Below are positions 1 through 7,930 of a stretch of DNA of 64,000 bases, in pieces (within the stretch, counting starts at the first letter, position 1; each line of letters begins with the position of its first letter). The notes beneath the pieces are model-generated. The model made no database searches. It worked only from the letters and a program-made list of their open reading frames with translations, and was not told the origin of the DNA. This stretch comes from E44-bin32 sp034430595 (lineage in GTDB: Bacteria > Chloroflexota > Anaerolineae > Anaerolineales > E44-bin32): NCBI GenBank assembly GCA_034430595.1, contig DAOUEL010000058.1, positions 1-64,000 on the forward strand, given 5' to 3'. Both the position numbers and the translations under genes were made by a program.

Positions 1-603
1 CGCTGCGGTTTGCCGGATAGCCTCCGGGCGGTCACGAGTGCCTGTGATCGCATGGCTGGCCTGGTAAAGGAGTGACAGTTTATGGAAGAGGTAGCTTTGA
101 CTGGCGGATTGTTTCGCGAGCGCAAAGATCTCGGCTGCGCGCGCGGCGAGTACCTCGAGAGTAGCCAGCGCAAGCTCTTCAAACTCAAGACCCTTATCGC
201 TAGCAACAAAGAGCAGCCCGATCGTCTGCCCGCCAGCCTGGCAAGGAGCACATGCAACCATGCCAGGACTCAACGGCAGCCCAAGGGAACCGGTATCACC
301 CTTGGTGCTGGAAGCCCGTTGCGTCTGCAGGGCGGCACGCATTACGGGATGGTCCGACGTGGCGGAGATATTCCCCAGGTCGTTGACTGAAATCCCCTGC
401 CCTAAGCGTGGCAGGAAAGCACCCTGTTCTTCGTTGAGCTCGAATAAGGCGGCCCGCTCGGTTCCGAGCAGCTCGCACGTAACTTGGAGCAGACCGGTTA
501 ACGCCTGCATTGGGTTGTGGATGTCAAAAGAGGAGGTGGCAGCCTGGTACAGGCTGCCCCGTAACTGTTGGTTTGTAACGTTATTTAAGCTGGTTTCCTT
601 CAT
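1..603 (-). CDS. GAF-domain sensor protein, N-terminal part (runs off the left edge)
   Basis: Reading from an ATG at 603 on the minus strand, the frame stays open for 201 codons to the window edge, so the C-terminus is missing. Residues about 25-150 read like a GAF domain: an alpha-helical start, a segment on Glu-Arg-Ala-Ala-Leu-Phe-Glu-Leu, and a strand ending in Thr-Ile-Gly-Leu-Leu-Phe-Val-Ala, which is the usual final GAF motif. A helical, coiled-coil-like stretch follows (about 150-200) and may lead into a second GAF, a kinase or a cyclase domain outside the window. GAF domains sense small molecules or serve in dimerisation. A TGA lies six codons upstream of the ATG, and AAGGCGG precedes it at a usual distance. 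The output domain is unknown. Confidence 0.8.
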   Translation of the reverse strand, partial: MKETSLNNVTNQQLRGSLYQAATSSFDIHNPMQALTGLLQVTCELLGTERAALFELNEEQGAFLPRLGQGISVNDLGNISATSDHPVMRAALQTQRASSTKGDTGSLGLPLSPGMVACAPCQAGGQTIGLLFVASDKGLEFEELALATLEVLAARAAEIFALAKQSASQSYLFHKLSLLYQASHAITGTRDRPEAIRQTAA

Positions 604-625
604 GATCCGCCTTACGCGTCAGGAA

Positions 626-654
626 ATTATGTCATAGATCAAGGTGCCTTGCAA
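626..654 (-). promoter_or_regulatory. Putative promoter of the GAF-domain gene
   Basis: On the minus strand TTGCAA (649-654) and CATAAT (626-631) are separated by 17 bases. The -10 matches 5 of 6 and the -35 matches 4 of 6 of the sigma-70 consensus. It lies 23 bases before the ATG at 603. Confidence 0.4.
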
Positions 655-701
655 TCCACTGATCCGGCTACTCGGAAAATGATGAACACCCTCCGTTTTC
701 C

Positions 702-1091
702 CTATAGAAACTGCCAGCCCAGCCGGCTCAGCAGCGGAGGCCCGAGAATGAGAATGCCAATTAAGGCTGAGATAAGCGCCGCAATCAGAACCGCAGCTGC
801 GCCGACATCCTTTCCGACTTTCGCCAAAGGATGCATTTCAGGACTGGCAAGGTCGACGATGGCCTCAAGCGACGAGTTGACGAACTCCGCAGTCCAGACA
901 AGTCCAATCGCGAGCAGGAGGATCGCCCAATCCTGAATACCGACGCCGGTCCAGCCGGCCAGGATAAAGACGCCGGTCGACGCGATCATGTGGATCCAGG
1001 CGTTTCGCTGCGTGCGGATCACATACCACCAGCCCGCAAATGCGTGCCGGAAAGAGTGAAGCCGGGAGGCGGATCTTCGTTCCGGAATCAT
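702..1091 (-). CDS. dgkA: Diacylglycerol/undecaprenol kinase family membrane protein
   Basis: This 129-residue membrane protein belongs to the DgkA family, which phosphorylates diacylglycerol or undecaprenol at the inner membrane and so recycles lipid carriers. Three hydrophobic helices are visible (about residues 35-55, 55-80 and 95-125). The family signature is present as Ala-Glu-Phe-Val-Asn-Ser-Ser-Leu-Glu-Ala-Ile-Val-Asp followed by a Lys-Val-Gly-Lys-Asp-Val-Gly-Ala segment, which supplies the catalytic and metal-binding acids. Length is normal. The Shine-Dalgarno AAAGGAG lies within the last codons of ybeY, two bases upstream, so the two genes are translationally coupled. In Gram-positive-type organisms the ortholog is usually an undecaprenol kinase; the substrate here is not settled by sequence. 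Confidence 0.9.
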   Translation of the reverse strand: MIPERRSASRLHSFRHAFAGWWYVIRTQRNAWIHMIASTGVFILAGWTGVGIQDWAILLLAIGLVWTAEFVNSSLEAIVDLASPEMHPLAKVGKDVGAAAVLIAALISALIGILILGPPLLSRLGWQFL

Positions 1092-1093
1092 CC

Positions 1094-1549
1094 CTACTCC
1101 TTTACGATGGCAGGGTCGACATCCAGGCGGCGTAAGATCTCAGCCTGGCGGGACCACATCTCACCCTTTTTCTCAGGATTTTCGTGATCGTAACCTAGCA
1201 AGTGCAGTACTCCATGGACGGTCAGCAAGGTCAGCTCGTTTGAGAGCGAATGCTTCCTTTGGTCAGCCTGCTGCTGGGCGATTGGCACCGCGATCATGAC
1301 ATCACCAAAGTAGACGCCTTCTTGATCTTGCTGTGGTTCACCATCCGGAAAAGAGAGAACATCAGTGGCGAGATCGAAACCAGCATAGCGGCGGTTTGCC
1401 GTGCGCAGGGCTTCTCCGTCGGTTAGAACGATCGTAAGCGAGCCGGGTTCGGCCTCTTCCATGCTCAGCACCGTGCGGGCGGCTTTCGCGACCCCCGCCT
1501 CCAACGAGGTGGAGCCTGCTGAAATCTGGACTTCGATCACGTGCTTCAT
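1094..1549 (-). CDS. ybeY: Endoribonuclease YbeY (rRNA maturation factor)
   Basis: A 151-residue protein with the zinc-binding motif H-x3-H-x5-H seen as His112, His116 and His122 in the segment HGVLHLLGYDHE, the hallmark of YbeY. The family takes part in 16S rRNA 3'-end maturation and ribosome quality control in the cytoplasm. The ATG overlaps the stop of the upstream pgpH gene by four bases (ATGA), and dgkA follows two bases later. The order pgpH-ybeY-dgkA is a widely conserved bacterial cluster; era, which often follows, is absent here. Length is typical. Confidence 0.95.
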   Translation of the reverse strand: MKHVIEVQISAGSTSLEAGVAKAARTVLSMEEAEPGSLTIVLTDGEALRTANRRYAGFDLATDVLSFPDGEPQQDQEGVYFGDVMIAVPIAQQQADQRKHSLSNELTLLTVHGVLHLLGYDHENPEKKGEMWSRQAEILRRLDVDPAIVKE

Positions 1550-3711
1550 TTGGGGCTGTTTTTACTAACTGCAGAAGGCCTGGTTTCTTCGCTTCTTTCC
1601 CTTTTGTCCGACTCGCCATTCTCTTTATTCTGTGGGTAGCGGATGCGCGGATGGTAAATGTTCTTGAGCGTCCCAACGAACGAGCGGCGGATCGTGTCCA
1701 GGTCCTTCAGCGTGAGTTCGGTCCGGTCGAGCTGTCCTTTCGAGCGGCGATCTTCGATCACCCAGCGGACAAGCTTATCGATCTCCTCCTCAGTCTGGGG
1801 GGTCTCGCCCCGTGCCGCGGCCTCCACGCCATCCGCCAGCATCAGCAGAGCGGTCTCGCGCGAACGTGGACGAGGGCCGGGGTAGGTGAAGTCGCGCTTA
1901 TCAATATTGCTTTCGTCTCCGCCAGCTGCTTTCAAGGCTTCATGATATTGATAGGCCGCGTCGAGCGTTCCGTGGTGCTCGGTGATGAAATCGCGAATGC
2001 TCGGTGGAATGCGGTATTTCCGGGCCAGGTCAAGACCCTCACGGACGTGCGCCAGGATGATATCCGCACTGGTGCGCGGATCGAGCTGCTCATGGATGTT
2101 TTGCCCAGCTACCTGATTCTCGATAAAGAACTGCGGCCGGACTGATTTCCCCACATCGTGGTAAAGGGCTCCCACACGTGTCATGAGCGGATTGGCGCCA
2201 ATAGCCCGCGCGGCTTGCTCAGCCAGGTTGGCTACTTGAAGGCTGTGCTGGTAAGTCCCTGGAGAATTGACCAGGATTTGCTGCAGGAGAGGGTGATCCG
2301 GCCGGGAGAGTTCGATCAACTGTAGATTCGTAGTGATTCCCAGCAGGTTGCCGAGCACGAGCAGCAGGCCGAATCCGAGGCTCGTGGAAAGCAGCCCGCT
2401 CGTGATCGAGGCACCCAGCAAGGATGCTTTCCCGATGATGTCAGTTGCTGGATCAGGTATGCGGAAGAGAATAATCACGAGACCAGCACCGACCGCTGCG
2501 GCGATGCCAGCCCAGATGAACGCCCCTAACCGTTCAGCGCGGCCGATCATCAGGGATGCCAGAATCCCGCTCATGATGGCATACAGTGCTAGCTCGAGGC
2601 CGCGCGGTGCCAGGTAGCCTGCCAGGGCTCCGATGACGAGTGAGGTCATAATTCCCATATCAGGACTGATGAAAACACTCAACAGGATCGGCAGCGTAGC
2701 GGCAGGGAAAACGTAAGGCAGCACTGTTCGACCGGGAATCATCACCTGCATGACGAGACCGAACAGGATAAATAACAGGCTGATCGTCAGCGCGAGATTT
2801 GAGTGCTGGAGCTGCTCAGCATGAAGTCGCACGCCGTACAGCACGAATGCACCCGCCAGCATGACAACCAGCAGCGAATTGAGTGCAATCGTTTTCCATG
2901 GATTGGGGGCTCTTAAGAGACCGAATTGCTGGAGAGCTTCGAGTTCAAGGTTTGTTATCACATCCCCGCGGTTGACAATCGTTTCACCGGGTGAATAGGA
3001 CTTCGTGACCGGTTCAACTGCCGCGCGCGCGGCCTCACGATTCCGCTGCGTGGCTTCCTCGTTGGGAAGCGAATTTGCAGCGACAAAGGGCGGGACAATC
3101 ATTTCAACCAACTGGGCTTGAGGCTCAAGCAGCGAAATGCTGACGAGCGCGGGGACGGTCCTGCGGGCTTCCTCCAGACGGCCAGGGCGAATCTCGCTCC
3201 GCATGACTTGTTCCAGGACTGCGATCGTTTCGTTCTTTACATTTTGCCAATTTGAGTCTGACAAATCGAGCATGCTGGCGAATTGCTCAGGGGTGAGCGG
3301 GAGGTTGGCCATGTTGGCCAAATCGATAAGTTTCTGGCTCCGGCTGGCAAAAGTATCCGCTCGGACTGAATCGATATAACTAAGAGCTGCCTGCAGGCTG
3401 TCAAGCTGTTCACGAGCCACCTGGTTGTCTGGTGTGTCGTAGACCTGGGCGACATTGTCGGCAGCAGCAGTCTGGGCTCGTTCGGTCAGGAGATCGCTTA
3501 AATAGGAAAGTGCATAGGGGGCTAAGATGTCTTGTGGGGCAACATCATTGAGTTCCAGCCCAAAACTTTGATTTTGACCGTTGATGGGGATCGAGATTGT
3601 GACGATCGTACCAACGATGCCCAGGAGCAGGATGAGCCACAGGCGAGCCGCCCACCAAGCCTGCTGCAGGCGTTGCGTCGGGCTGAGGGTGGTTGTGGAT
3701 GTATCTTCCAT
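1546..3711 (-). CDS. pgpH: 7TMR-HD family cyclic-di-AMP phosphodiesterase (PgpH/YqfF type)
   Basis: A 721-residue membrane protein with the PgpH layout: one N-terminal transmembrane helix (about 21-41), a large extracytoplasmic helical domain, a block of seven hydrophobic helices (about 275-455) and a C-terminal cytoplasmic HD domain. The HD motif is visible as Leu-Tyr-His-Asp-Val-Gly-Lys near residue 519, followed by the distal Glu-His-His typical of this group. Characterised members hydrolyse the second messenger c-di-AMP. The gene starts 10 bases after yqeY and overlaps ybeY, so it is in one operon with them. The C-terminal 25 residues are charged and probably disordered. Family assignment is secure; c-di-AMP as substrate is by homology. 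Confidence 0.92.
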   Translation of the reverse strand: MEDTSTTTLSPTQRLQQAWWAARLWLILLLGIVGTIVTISIPINGQNQSFGLELNDVAPQDILAPYALSYLSDLLTERAQTAAADNVAQVYDTPDNQVAREQLDSLQAALSYIDSVRADTFASRSQKLIDLANMANLPLTPEQFASMLDLSDSNWQNVKNETIAVLEQVMRSEIRPGRLEEARRTVPALVSISLLEPQAQLVEMIVPPFVAANSLPNEEATQRNREAARAAVEPVTKSYSPGETIVNRGDVITNLELEALQQFGLLRAPNPWKTIALNSLLVVMLAGAFVLYGVRLHAEQLQHSNLALTISLLFILFGLVMQVMIPGRTVLPYVFPAATLPILLSVFISPDMGIMTSLVIGALAGYLAPRGLELALYAIMSGILASLMIGRAERLGAFIWAGIAAAVGAGLVIILFRIPDPATDIIGKASLLGASITSGLLSTSLGFGLLLVLGNLLGITTNLQLIELSRPDHPLLQQILVNSPGTYQHSLQVANLAEQAARAIGANPLMTRVGALYHDVGKSVRPQFFIENQVAGQNIHEQLDPRTSADIILAHVREGLDLARKYRIPPSIRDFITEHHGTLDAAYQYHEALKAAGGDESNIDKRDFTYPGPRPRSRETALLMLADGVEAAARGETPQTEEEIDKLVRWVIEDRRSKGQLDRTELTLKDLDTIRRSFVGTLKNIYHPRIRYPQNKENGESDKRERSEETRPSAVSKNSPK

Positions 3712-3721
3712 TCAATGGCGC

Positions 3722-4168
3722 TTATGAGCCGAGCAGGTCACGTACGATTTGACTGGCGGCCTTGCCATCTGCGCGGCCCTGCACCTTGGGCATGAGCTCC
3801 TTCATCACTCGGCCTATATCTCCCGGAGAGCTAGCCTCGACTTGATCGATTACCTCCTGAGCCAGCTGTTTCAATTCGGCTTCTGTCAGGGGTTCCGGCA
3901 GGTAGGTCAGGAGCACATCAATCTCGGCCTGGCTGGCTTCGGCTAAATCATCCCGTTTGTACTGTCTCGCTTCGTCGACACTTTCAATTCGGGTCTTGAC
4001 TTCCTTTTGGATGATGCCCAATAGTTCTGGTTCGTCAAGCTGCCGCCGGGCTTCGACCTCGGCGAGTTTGAGATTGGATAGGAGCATGCGCAATGTACGT
4101 TTCCGAAGCTCATCACCCGCGCGCATTGCATCCTTCAAGTCCGCTTCGAGTTGTTCTCTTGTGATCAT
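3722..4168 (-). CDS. yqeY: GatB/YqeY domain protein
   Basis: A 148-residue stand-alone GatB/YqeY domain: N-terminal helices with the conserved Asp-Ala-Met-Arg-Ala-Gly-Asp and Arg-Thr-Leu-Arg-Met-Leu segments, then the C-terminal domain with Tyr-Leu-Pro-Glu-Pro-Leu and Asp-Ile-Gly-Arg-Val-Met-Lys. The C-terminal fold also binds tRNA in the GatB subunit of amidotransferases; the role of free YqeY proteins is not firmly known. It is the first gene of the yqeY-pgpH-ybeY-dgkA run. No Shine-Dalgarno precedes the ATG; a TATAAT ends six bases before it, pointing to a leaderless mRNA. Confidence 0.92.
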   Translation of the reverse strand: MITREQLEADLKDAMRAGDELRKRTLRMLLSNLKLAEVEARRQLDEPELLGIIQKEVKTRIESVDEARQYKRDDLAEASQAEIDVLLTYLPEPLTEAELKQLAQEVIDQVEASSPGDIGRVMKELMPKVQGRADGKAASQIVRDLLGS

Positions 4169-4174
4169 AAACTC

Positions 4175-4180
4175 ATTATA
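4175..4180 (-). promoter_or_regulatory. -10 box close to the yqeY start (probable leaderless transcript)
   Basis: A perfect TATAAT on the minus strand ends six bases before the ATG at 4168. Transcription would start on or next to the A of the ATG. The -35 region is weak (TTCCGG at a 17-base spacing). No ribosome-binding site fits between the box and the ATG. Confidence 0.55.
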
Positions 4181-4240
4181 CCCATGGAAATGAAAAGCCG
4201 GAACCGTTAGTTTCGCATAGCCACATTACGAGCCAATTCA

Positions 4241-5647
4241 TCATACGGTCCAATCGTTCTTTCGCTTGTCCGTTATGTCCATGATTGCTGAGTCAACGGA
4301 CCAGTCCTTAACTGGTGAGGCATAGCTGCTTACTGTGGTAATTTGTCCGAAAAGACCGTCATCGATCATCGAAACCAGCCTGACTTGATCGACAGCATTG
4401 CGGTGGGGCGTTGGTGAGAAAGCTTGGACATGAATTCGATTTGGACTCCAGCCATTAATTCGCCAGCCGCCGTGAACCTGGACCGCGCCTCCTTCCCACA
4501 GTACATCAACCTCGCTACCAATCTGCCTCCTGCGAAATGATTCACCACTTTCTGCAAGAACTTCCCGCAATCGCGCATTCCTCTCTTTGATGAGGGAAGG
4601 GTGCACTTGATCGGGATAGTCGGCTGCGCGTGTTCCGGGTCGAGGAGAGAAGCTGAAAACGTGCCCTCCTGCGAATCGAAGTTCGCGGACAAACCAGAGA
4701 CTCTCGCGAAACTCGCGCTCGCTCTCACCCGGGAAACCAACAAGAATGTCCGTCGTCACTGCAAGATCCGGGATCGCCTCTCTTGCCTGTCGAATCAAAT
4801 TCCTGAACCCATCCGGGTCAGTCCTGCGGTTCATTCGCCGTAAAATCGTGGCTGAACCTGATTGGAGTGGTAAATGAAGATGCGGGCAAAGTCGACTGTC
4901 CTGCCATAGAGCGAAGAATTCTGGCGTCAGGTTCCAGGGTTCAAGTGAGGATAACCTCAGCCGTGGAACGGGTTTTTCATTGAGAATTGCCTGGACAAGA
5001 TCGCCCAGGTGCTTCTTAGGCTGCAGATCAAGACCCCAGGCACCAAGCTGAACCCCCGTGAGGACGACTTCCTTCACTCCCTGTTCCAGCGCCGCTTGAA
5101 CCTGGTCCAAGAGCTGTTGTATTGTGGAACTTTGGCTCTTACCGCGGGCTAATGTTGCCACACAGAACGTGCAGCGGTTATCACACCCATCCTGGGCTTT
5201 AATGAACGCCCGCGTGCGGAGTTTTGCGCCCTGCACTCGCCCGGCATATGTCAAGTGGCGAGATCCAATGCCACGTTCCGAACCGAGGAGTGTCTCAATC
5301 AGGCTTTCTTTGTTCTGGTTGCTGCTAACATGGGTGACATGGAGTAATTTTGCAGCTTCTTTGGGTTGAAGTGTCGCCCAACACCCGGTAAGAACAATCT
5401 GTTTTGCTCCCGCCCTCGCTGCACGCCGGCTGACCTGGCGCGACTGCTTGACCGCGGATCCAGTCACCGCACAGGTGTTGATAATTGCTATATCTGCTTG
5501 CTGGGGTAGGTGGACGACCTCATGGCCAGCGGCGGCAATCTCGTGCGCGAAGCGATCGATTTCACTCTGGTTGACCCGGCAGCCGACACTGTCAAGGTAG
5601 ATCCTCAAAGGCTTGGAAGGGGAAGTCTTGCGAGTGGATTGGTTCAT
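4241..5647 (-). CDS. mtaB: tRNA t6A37 methylthiotransferase MtaB
   Basis: A 468-residue radical-SAM methylthiotransferase that converts t6A to ms2t6A at tRNA position 37. The N-terminal UPF0004 domain has its three cluster-binding cysteines (Cys23 in VGCRVN, Cys59 in NTCAVT, Cys89 in TGCW). The radical-SAM cluster motif C-x3-C-x2-C is at Cys155, Cys159 and Cys162 (CDNRCTFC). The MtaB subgroup, rather than MiaB or RimO, is suggested by the VGCRVNQSE and CDNRCTFC forms. The C-terminal RNA-binding TRAM-like region is shorter and more divergent than usual. The start overlaps the lipoprotein gene by four bases (ATGA), so it is cotranscribed with it. Confidence 0.92.
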   Translation of the reverse strand: MNQSTRKTSPSKPLRIYLDSVGCRVNQSEIDRFAHEIAAAGHEVVHLPQQADIAIINTCAVTGSAVKQSRQVSRRAARAGAKQIVLTGCWATLQPKEAAKLLHVTHVSSNQNKESLIETLLGSERGIGSRHLTYAGRVQGAKLRTRAFIKAQDGCDNRCTFCVATLARGKSQSSTIQQLLDQVQAALEQGVKEVVLTGVQLGAWGLDLQPKKHLGDLVQAILNEKPVPRLRLSSLEPWNLTPEFFALWQDSRLCPHLHLPLQSGSATILRRMNRRTDPDGFRNLIRQAREAIPDLAVTTDILVGFPGESEREFRESLWFVRELRFAGGHVFSFSPRPGTRAADYPDQVHPSLIKERNARLREVLAESGESFRRRQIGSEVDVLWEGGAVQVHGGWRINGWSPNRIHVQAFSPTPHRNAVDQVRLVSMIDDGLFGQITTVSSYASPVKDWSVDSAIMDITDKRKNDWTV

Positions 5648-6306
5648 GGTTGCACAACGGAAAGATTGTCGAATTCGATCGTAACATCCCCCTCATCGTA
5701 GGTCCCAACCAGGAGTCCAACGTCGCCTGCAACGACCTGCTCGGTCTCGGCGGCAGCAACTTCAAGGCCATTGATCTGCAGACCGAGATCCTGCTTGTTG
5801 CAGGTGGTAGTGATGGTGAGCAAGGATTGGATATCAGGGATGGCATTCGTTGGCAAGAGCGATTCATCCGTCAGAAGCTGGCGCTCGCCGTCGATATAAC
5901 GTCCGATACCGGCAAAGCCGTCGCTCGAGACCAGGAAGAATATGAAATTGTCGGCGTTTTGATAGCGGCAGATTGTTCCGAAGAGATTGTTAGAGCTGCC
6001 CTGGATGGCGCGTGCTTCGACCGTTATGCGCACGTCCTGCAAATCGACGCCCGGCAAGGACCAAACCATGGTTTGATTTGTGAAGACCCGCATACGGTAC
6101 GCTCCATCGACGTACTCCGCCTCATAGGTTTCATCTCTGTATCGGTCCCAGCCGCTGGATGGAAGCGAGAAATCATCCTGAAAGAGGACATTGCCCGGCG
6201 CGACGGACGGTTGGAGCCAGGTACAGGCTGCCAGGATCAGCACGAATCCCGTAAATAAAAGACACGCCTGCAGAAAGCGGATCAGCTTAGAGTGCCAGAT
6301 ATGCAT
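5644..6306 (-). CDS. Lipoprotein with a LamG/DUF1080-like beta-sandwich domain
   Basis: A 220-residue predicted lipoprotein: a charged N-terminus, a hydrophobic helix and a lipobox Leu-Ala-Ala-Cys near residue 28. The rest resembles a concanavalin-like jelly-roll (Phe-Gln-Asp-Asp-Phe-Ser...Ser-Gly-Trp at its start, a central Cys-Arg-Tyr strand, Leu-Gln-Ile-Asn-Gly-Leu-Glu, and Val-Gly-Leu-Leu-Val-Gly near the end). A related domain is the C-terminal half of the lipoprotein at 31028-32308. Such domains usually bind carbohydrate, but no ligand can be named. It is the first gene of a pair with mtaB, with which it has no obvious functional link. Confidence 0.75.
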   Translation of the reverse strand: MHIWHSKLIRFLQACLLFTGFVLILAACTWLQPSVAPGNVLFQDDFSLPSSGWDRYRDETYEAEYVDGAYRMRVFTNQTMVWSLPGVDLQDVRITVEARAIQGSSNNLFGTICRYQNADNFIFFLVSSDGFAGIGRYIDGERQLLTDESLLPTNAIPDIQSLLTITTTCNKQDLGLQINGLEVAAAETEQVVAGDVGLLVGTYDEGDVTIEFDNLSVVQP

Positions 6307-6313
6307 GCGCTGG

Positions 6314-6319
6314 ATTGTA
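6314..6319 (-). promoter_or_regulatory. -10 box close to the lipoprotein start (probable leaderless transcript)
   Basis: TACAAT on the minus strand ends seven bases before the ATG at 6306. No Shine-Dalgarno lies between them. The -35 region has no good match. Confidence 0.45.
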
Positions 6320-6353
6320 GCACGGCGGGATCGCGAGATGACAGCCTATGGAC

Positions 6354-7775
6354 TTACCGCAGCACATTTTCAATCCCGCGCTGGGCAAGGTCGCCGGCTG
6401 AGCTATCCGGGTCAAGCTGTTCGGCAGCCCGGAAAGCCGCCAGCCCGGATTGTGCATCGCCTTGATGAATGCGCAGCAGTCCCAGGTGGTATTGGGTTTG
6501 GGCACGCCCAGGTTGGAGCCGAACCGCCCGAAGAAGCAGGCGTTCTGCCAGGAGCAGATCCCCCTGCAGTAGGTGCGCGTAGCCAAGGGTGTCGAGAGCG
6601 ACCGGATCGTTCTTCGATAGCGTGACAGCGTTGCGGGCTGCCGGTATGCCGAGTTCCGATATCTTAACTTCATATGCGAGGGAGAATTGGGCTAACAAAC
6701 GCCAGAAACGTGAATCGGTTGGAGCAAGTTGGGTGGCTCTTAGGTAGGCTGCCTCCGCCAAATCGAGCGAGCCATTCGCGGCATAGATTGAGGCTAACTC
6801 AGCGGCAATTCCTGGATTCCCTGCATCAAGACTGGTGGCGATCTCCAATTCCCGGATCGCACGCACCAGATTTCCTGACGCCAGGTAATGTTCCCCCAGG
6901 AAAACATGCGGCAGCGCGGCATTCGGAGCAGCCTGGGCTGCCTGGTTTAGTTCTGCCAGTCCATTGAGCCCCTGTTGTTCGCGTGCCAGTCCCAGGTATG
7001 CGCGAGCCTCGGTATAGTCCGGATCCAGCGTAACGGCTTGTTGAAATGCGAGCGCGGCAAAGCGCCATTCTCCCGACCGGGCAAAAATCTGGCCAATTTG
7101 TGCCAGCGCATACGCAGGTTCCGATGCGTTTTCCTCCGAGTCCAGAATGTCTAGAAGTTCGAGGGCTTGGTCTGCGCCTGCCTCATCTCGAAGGATGATT
7201 TCACGCAGCTTGTCCACCGCTTGCTCTGGATCTACGATGGATTGTAAAAAAGCCTGCTTCCTCTGCCATTCACCGGTTGATAGGCCGGCCGCCTCAACCG
7301 CTGAAAGTACGTATTGAAGGTTCTCGTAACTCGATCCGTCATCATATTGAGCTGCAAAGCGTTCCAGATCAGTCCGGGCGGCAGGGCATCTCTCCAGCAG
7401 TCCATCCCATCCACCGACAGGTGCTTCAAGGAATTGCAGATTGGTCCGGTCTTCCAGGCAGTTAGCCTCATTCGTCATCCGAATTTCCTGCGGCAAGTCT
7501 GCCAGATAGGCTTTTGCCTGCTGGGGCTGGTTGATGAGCAGTGCCAGTTGAGCACCTTCGAGAGATAAGGATCTTAGTTGAGGTTGGATCGTTAATGCTT
7601 TTTGAAGGTGATCAAGAGCGGCTTCAATATGCCCCGAAGCCGCTGCGGTTTCTGTTTGGTGAATTGGGCCAACAATCAGGTGAGGAACTGGTCCCGGCAT
7701 CGTGGCCAGCAGGAACATGAATATGGACAGCAGCAGCAACCAGCGGCGCTGCAGGATTTCCAGCAAGGTTTCCAA
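6354..7775 (-). CDS. Membrane-anchored TPR-repeat protein
   Basis: A 473-residue protein with one N-terminal hydrophobic helix (about residues 10-28) and then tetratricopeptide repeats throughout. Clear TPR units are seen near residues 50-85, 235-265, 300-335 and 395-470, with the spaced Ala/Gly/Tyr/Pro pattern and pairs such as Ala-Arg-Ala-Tyr-Leu-Gly-Leu. TPRs mediate protein-protein contacts, so this is probably a scaffold on the outer face of the membrane. The start is taken as TTG at 7775 because GAGGATAG precedes it; a TATAAT sits at 7793-7798. No partner can be named from the neighbours. Confidence 0.8.
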   Translation of the reverse strand: METLLEILQRRWLLLLSIFMFLLATMPGPVPHLIVGPIHQTETAAASGHIEAALDHLQKALTIQPQLRSLSLEGAQLALLINQPQQAKAYLADLPQEIRMTNEANCLEDRTNLQFLEAPVGGWDGLLERCPAARTDLERFAAQYDDGSSYENLQYVLSAVEAAGLSTGEWQRKQAFLQSIVDPEQAVDKLREIILRDEAGADQALELLDILDSEENASEPAYALAQIGQIFARSGEWRFAALAFQQAVTLDPDYTEARAYLGLAREQQGLNGLAELNQAAQAAPNAALPHVFLGEHYLASGNLVRAIRELEIATSLDAGNPGIAAELASIYAANGSLDLAEAAYLRATQLAPTDSRFWRLLAQFSLAYEVKISELGIPAARNAVTLSKNDPVALDTLGYAHLLQGDLLLAERLLLRAVRLQPGRAQTQYHLGLLRIHQGDAQSGLAAFRAAEQLDPDSSAGDLAQRGIENVLR

Positions 7776-7873
7776 GGTCTATCCTCGCCGCCATTATAGC
7801 GTCAGCCTCGATAGAGCGAGAGCATGACCACCCGGATGTGAAGCGCTTAATCATCTCTTCCACCTCCTTCTGG

Positions 7874-7902
7874 TTGTCTGCTTGTATCGGACAAACTATA
7901 AT
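7874..7902 (+). promoter_or_regulatory. Promoter of the acyl-CoA dehydrogenase gene
   Basis: TTGTCT (7874-7879) and a perfect TATAAT (7897-7902) with a 17-base spacer lie 28 bases before the ATG at 7931. The ribosome-binding site GGGAGG at 7918-7923 follows. A minus-strand TTGACA (7905-7910) with TACAAG (7881-7886, spacer 18) overlaps it and could fire toward the TPR gene. Confidence 0.65.
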
Positions 7903-7930
7903 CGTGTCAACTTTCACGGGAGGTCTTTGA

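Noticed and set aside
7624..7917. A 97-codon minus-strand frame upstream of and overlapping the TPR gene, with a good AAGGAGG before an internal ATG
   Set aside because: The second half overlaps the TPR gene in another frame and reads as random. A short upstream frame is possible but cannot be supported.
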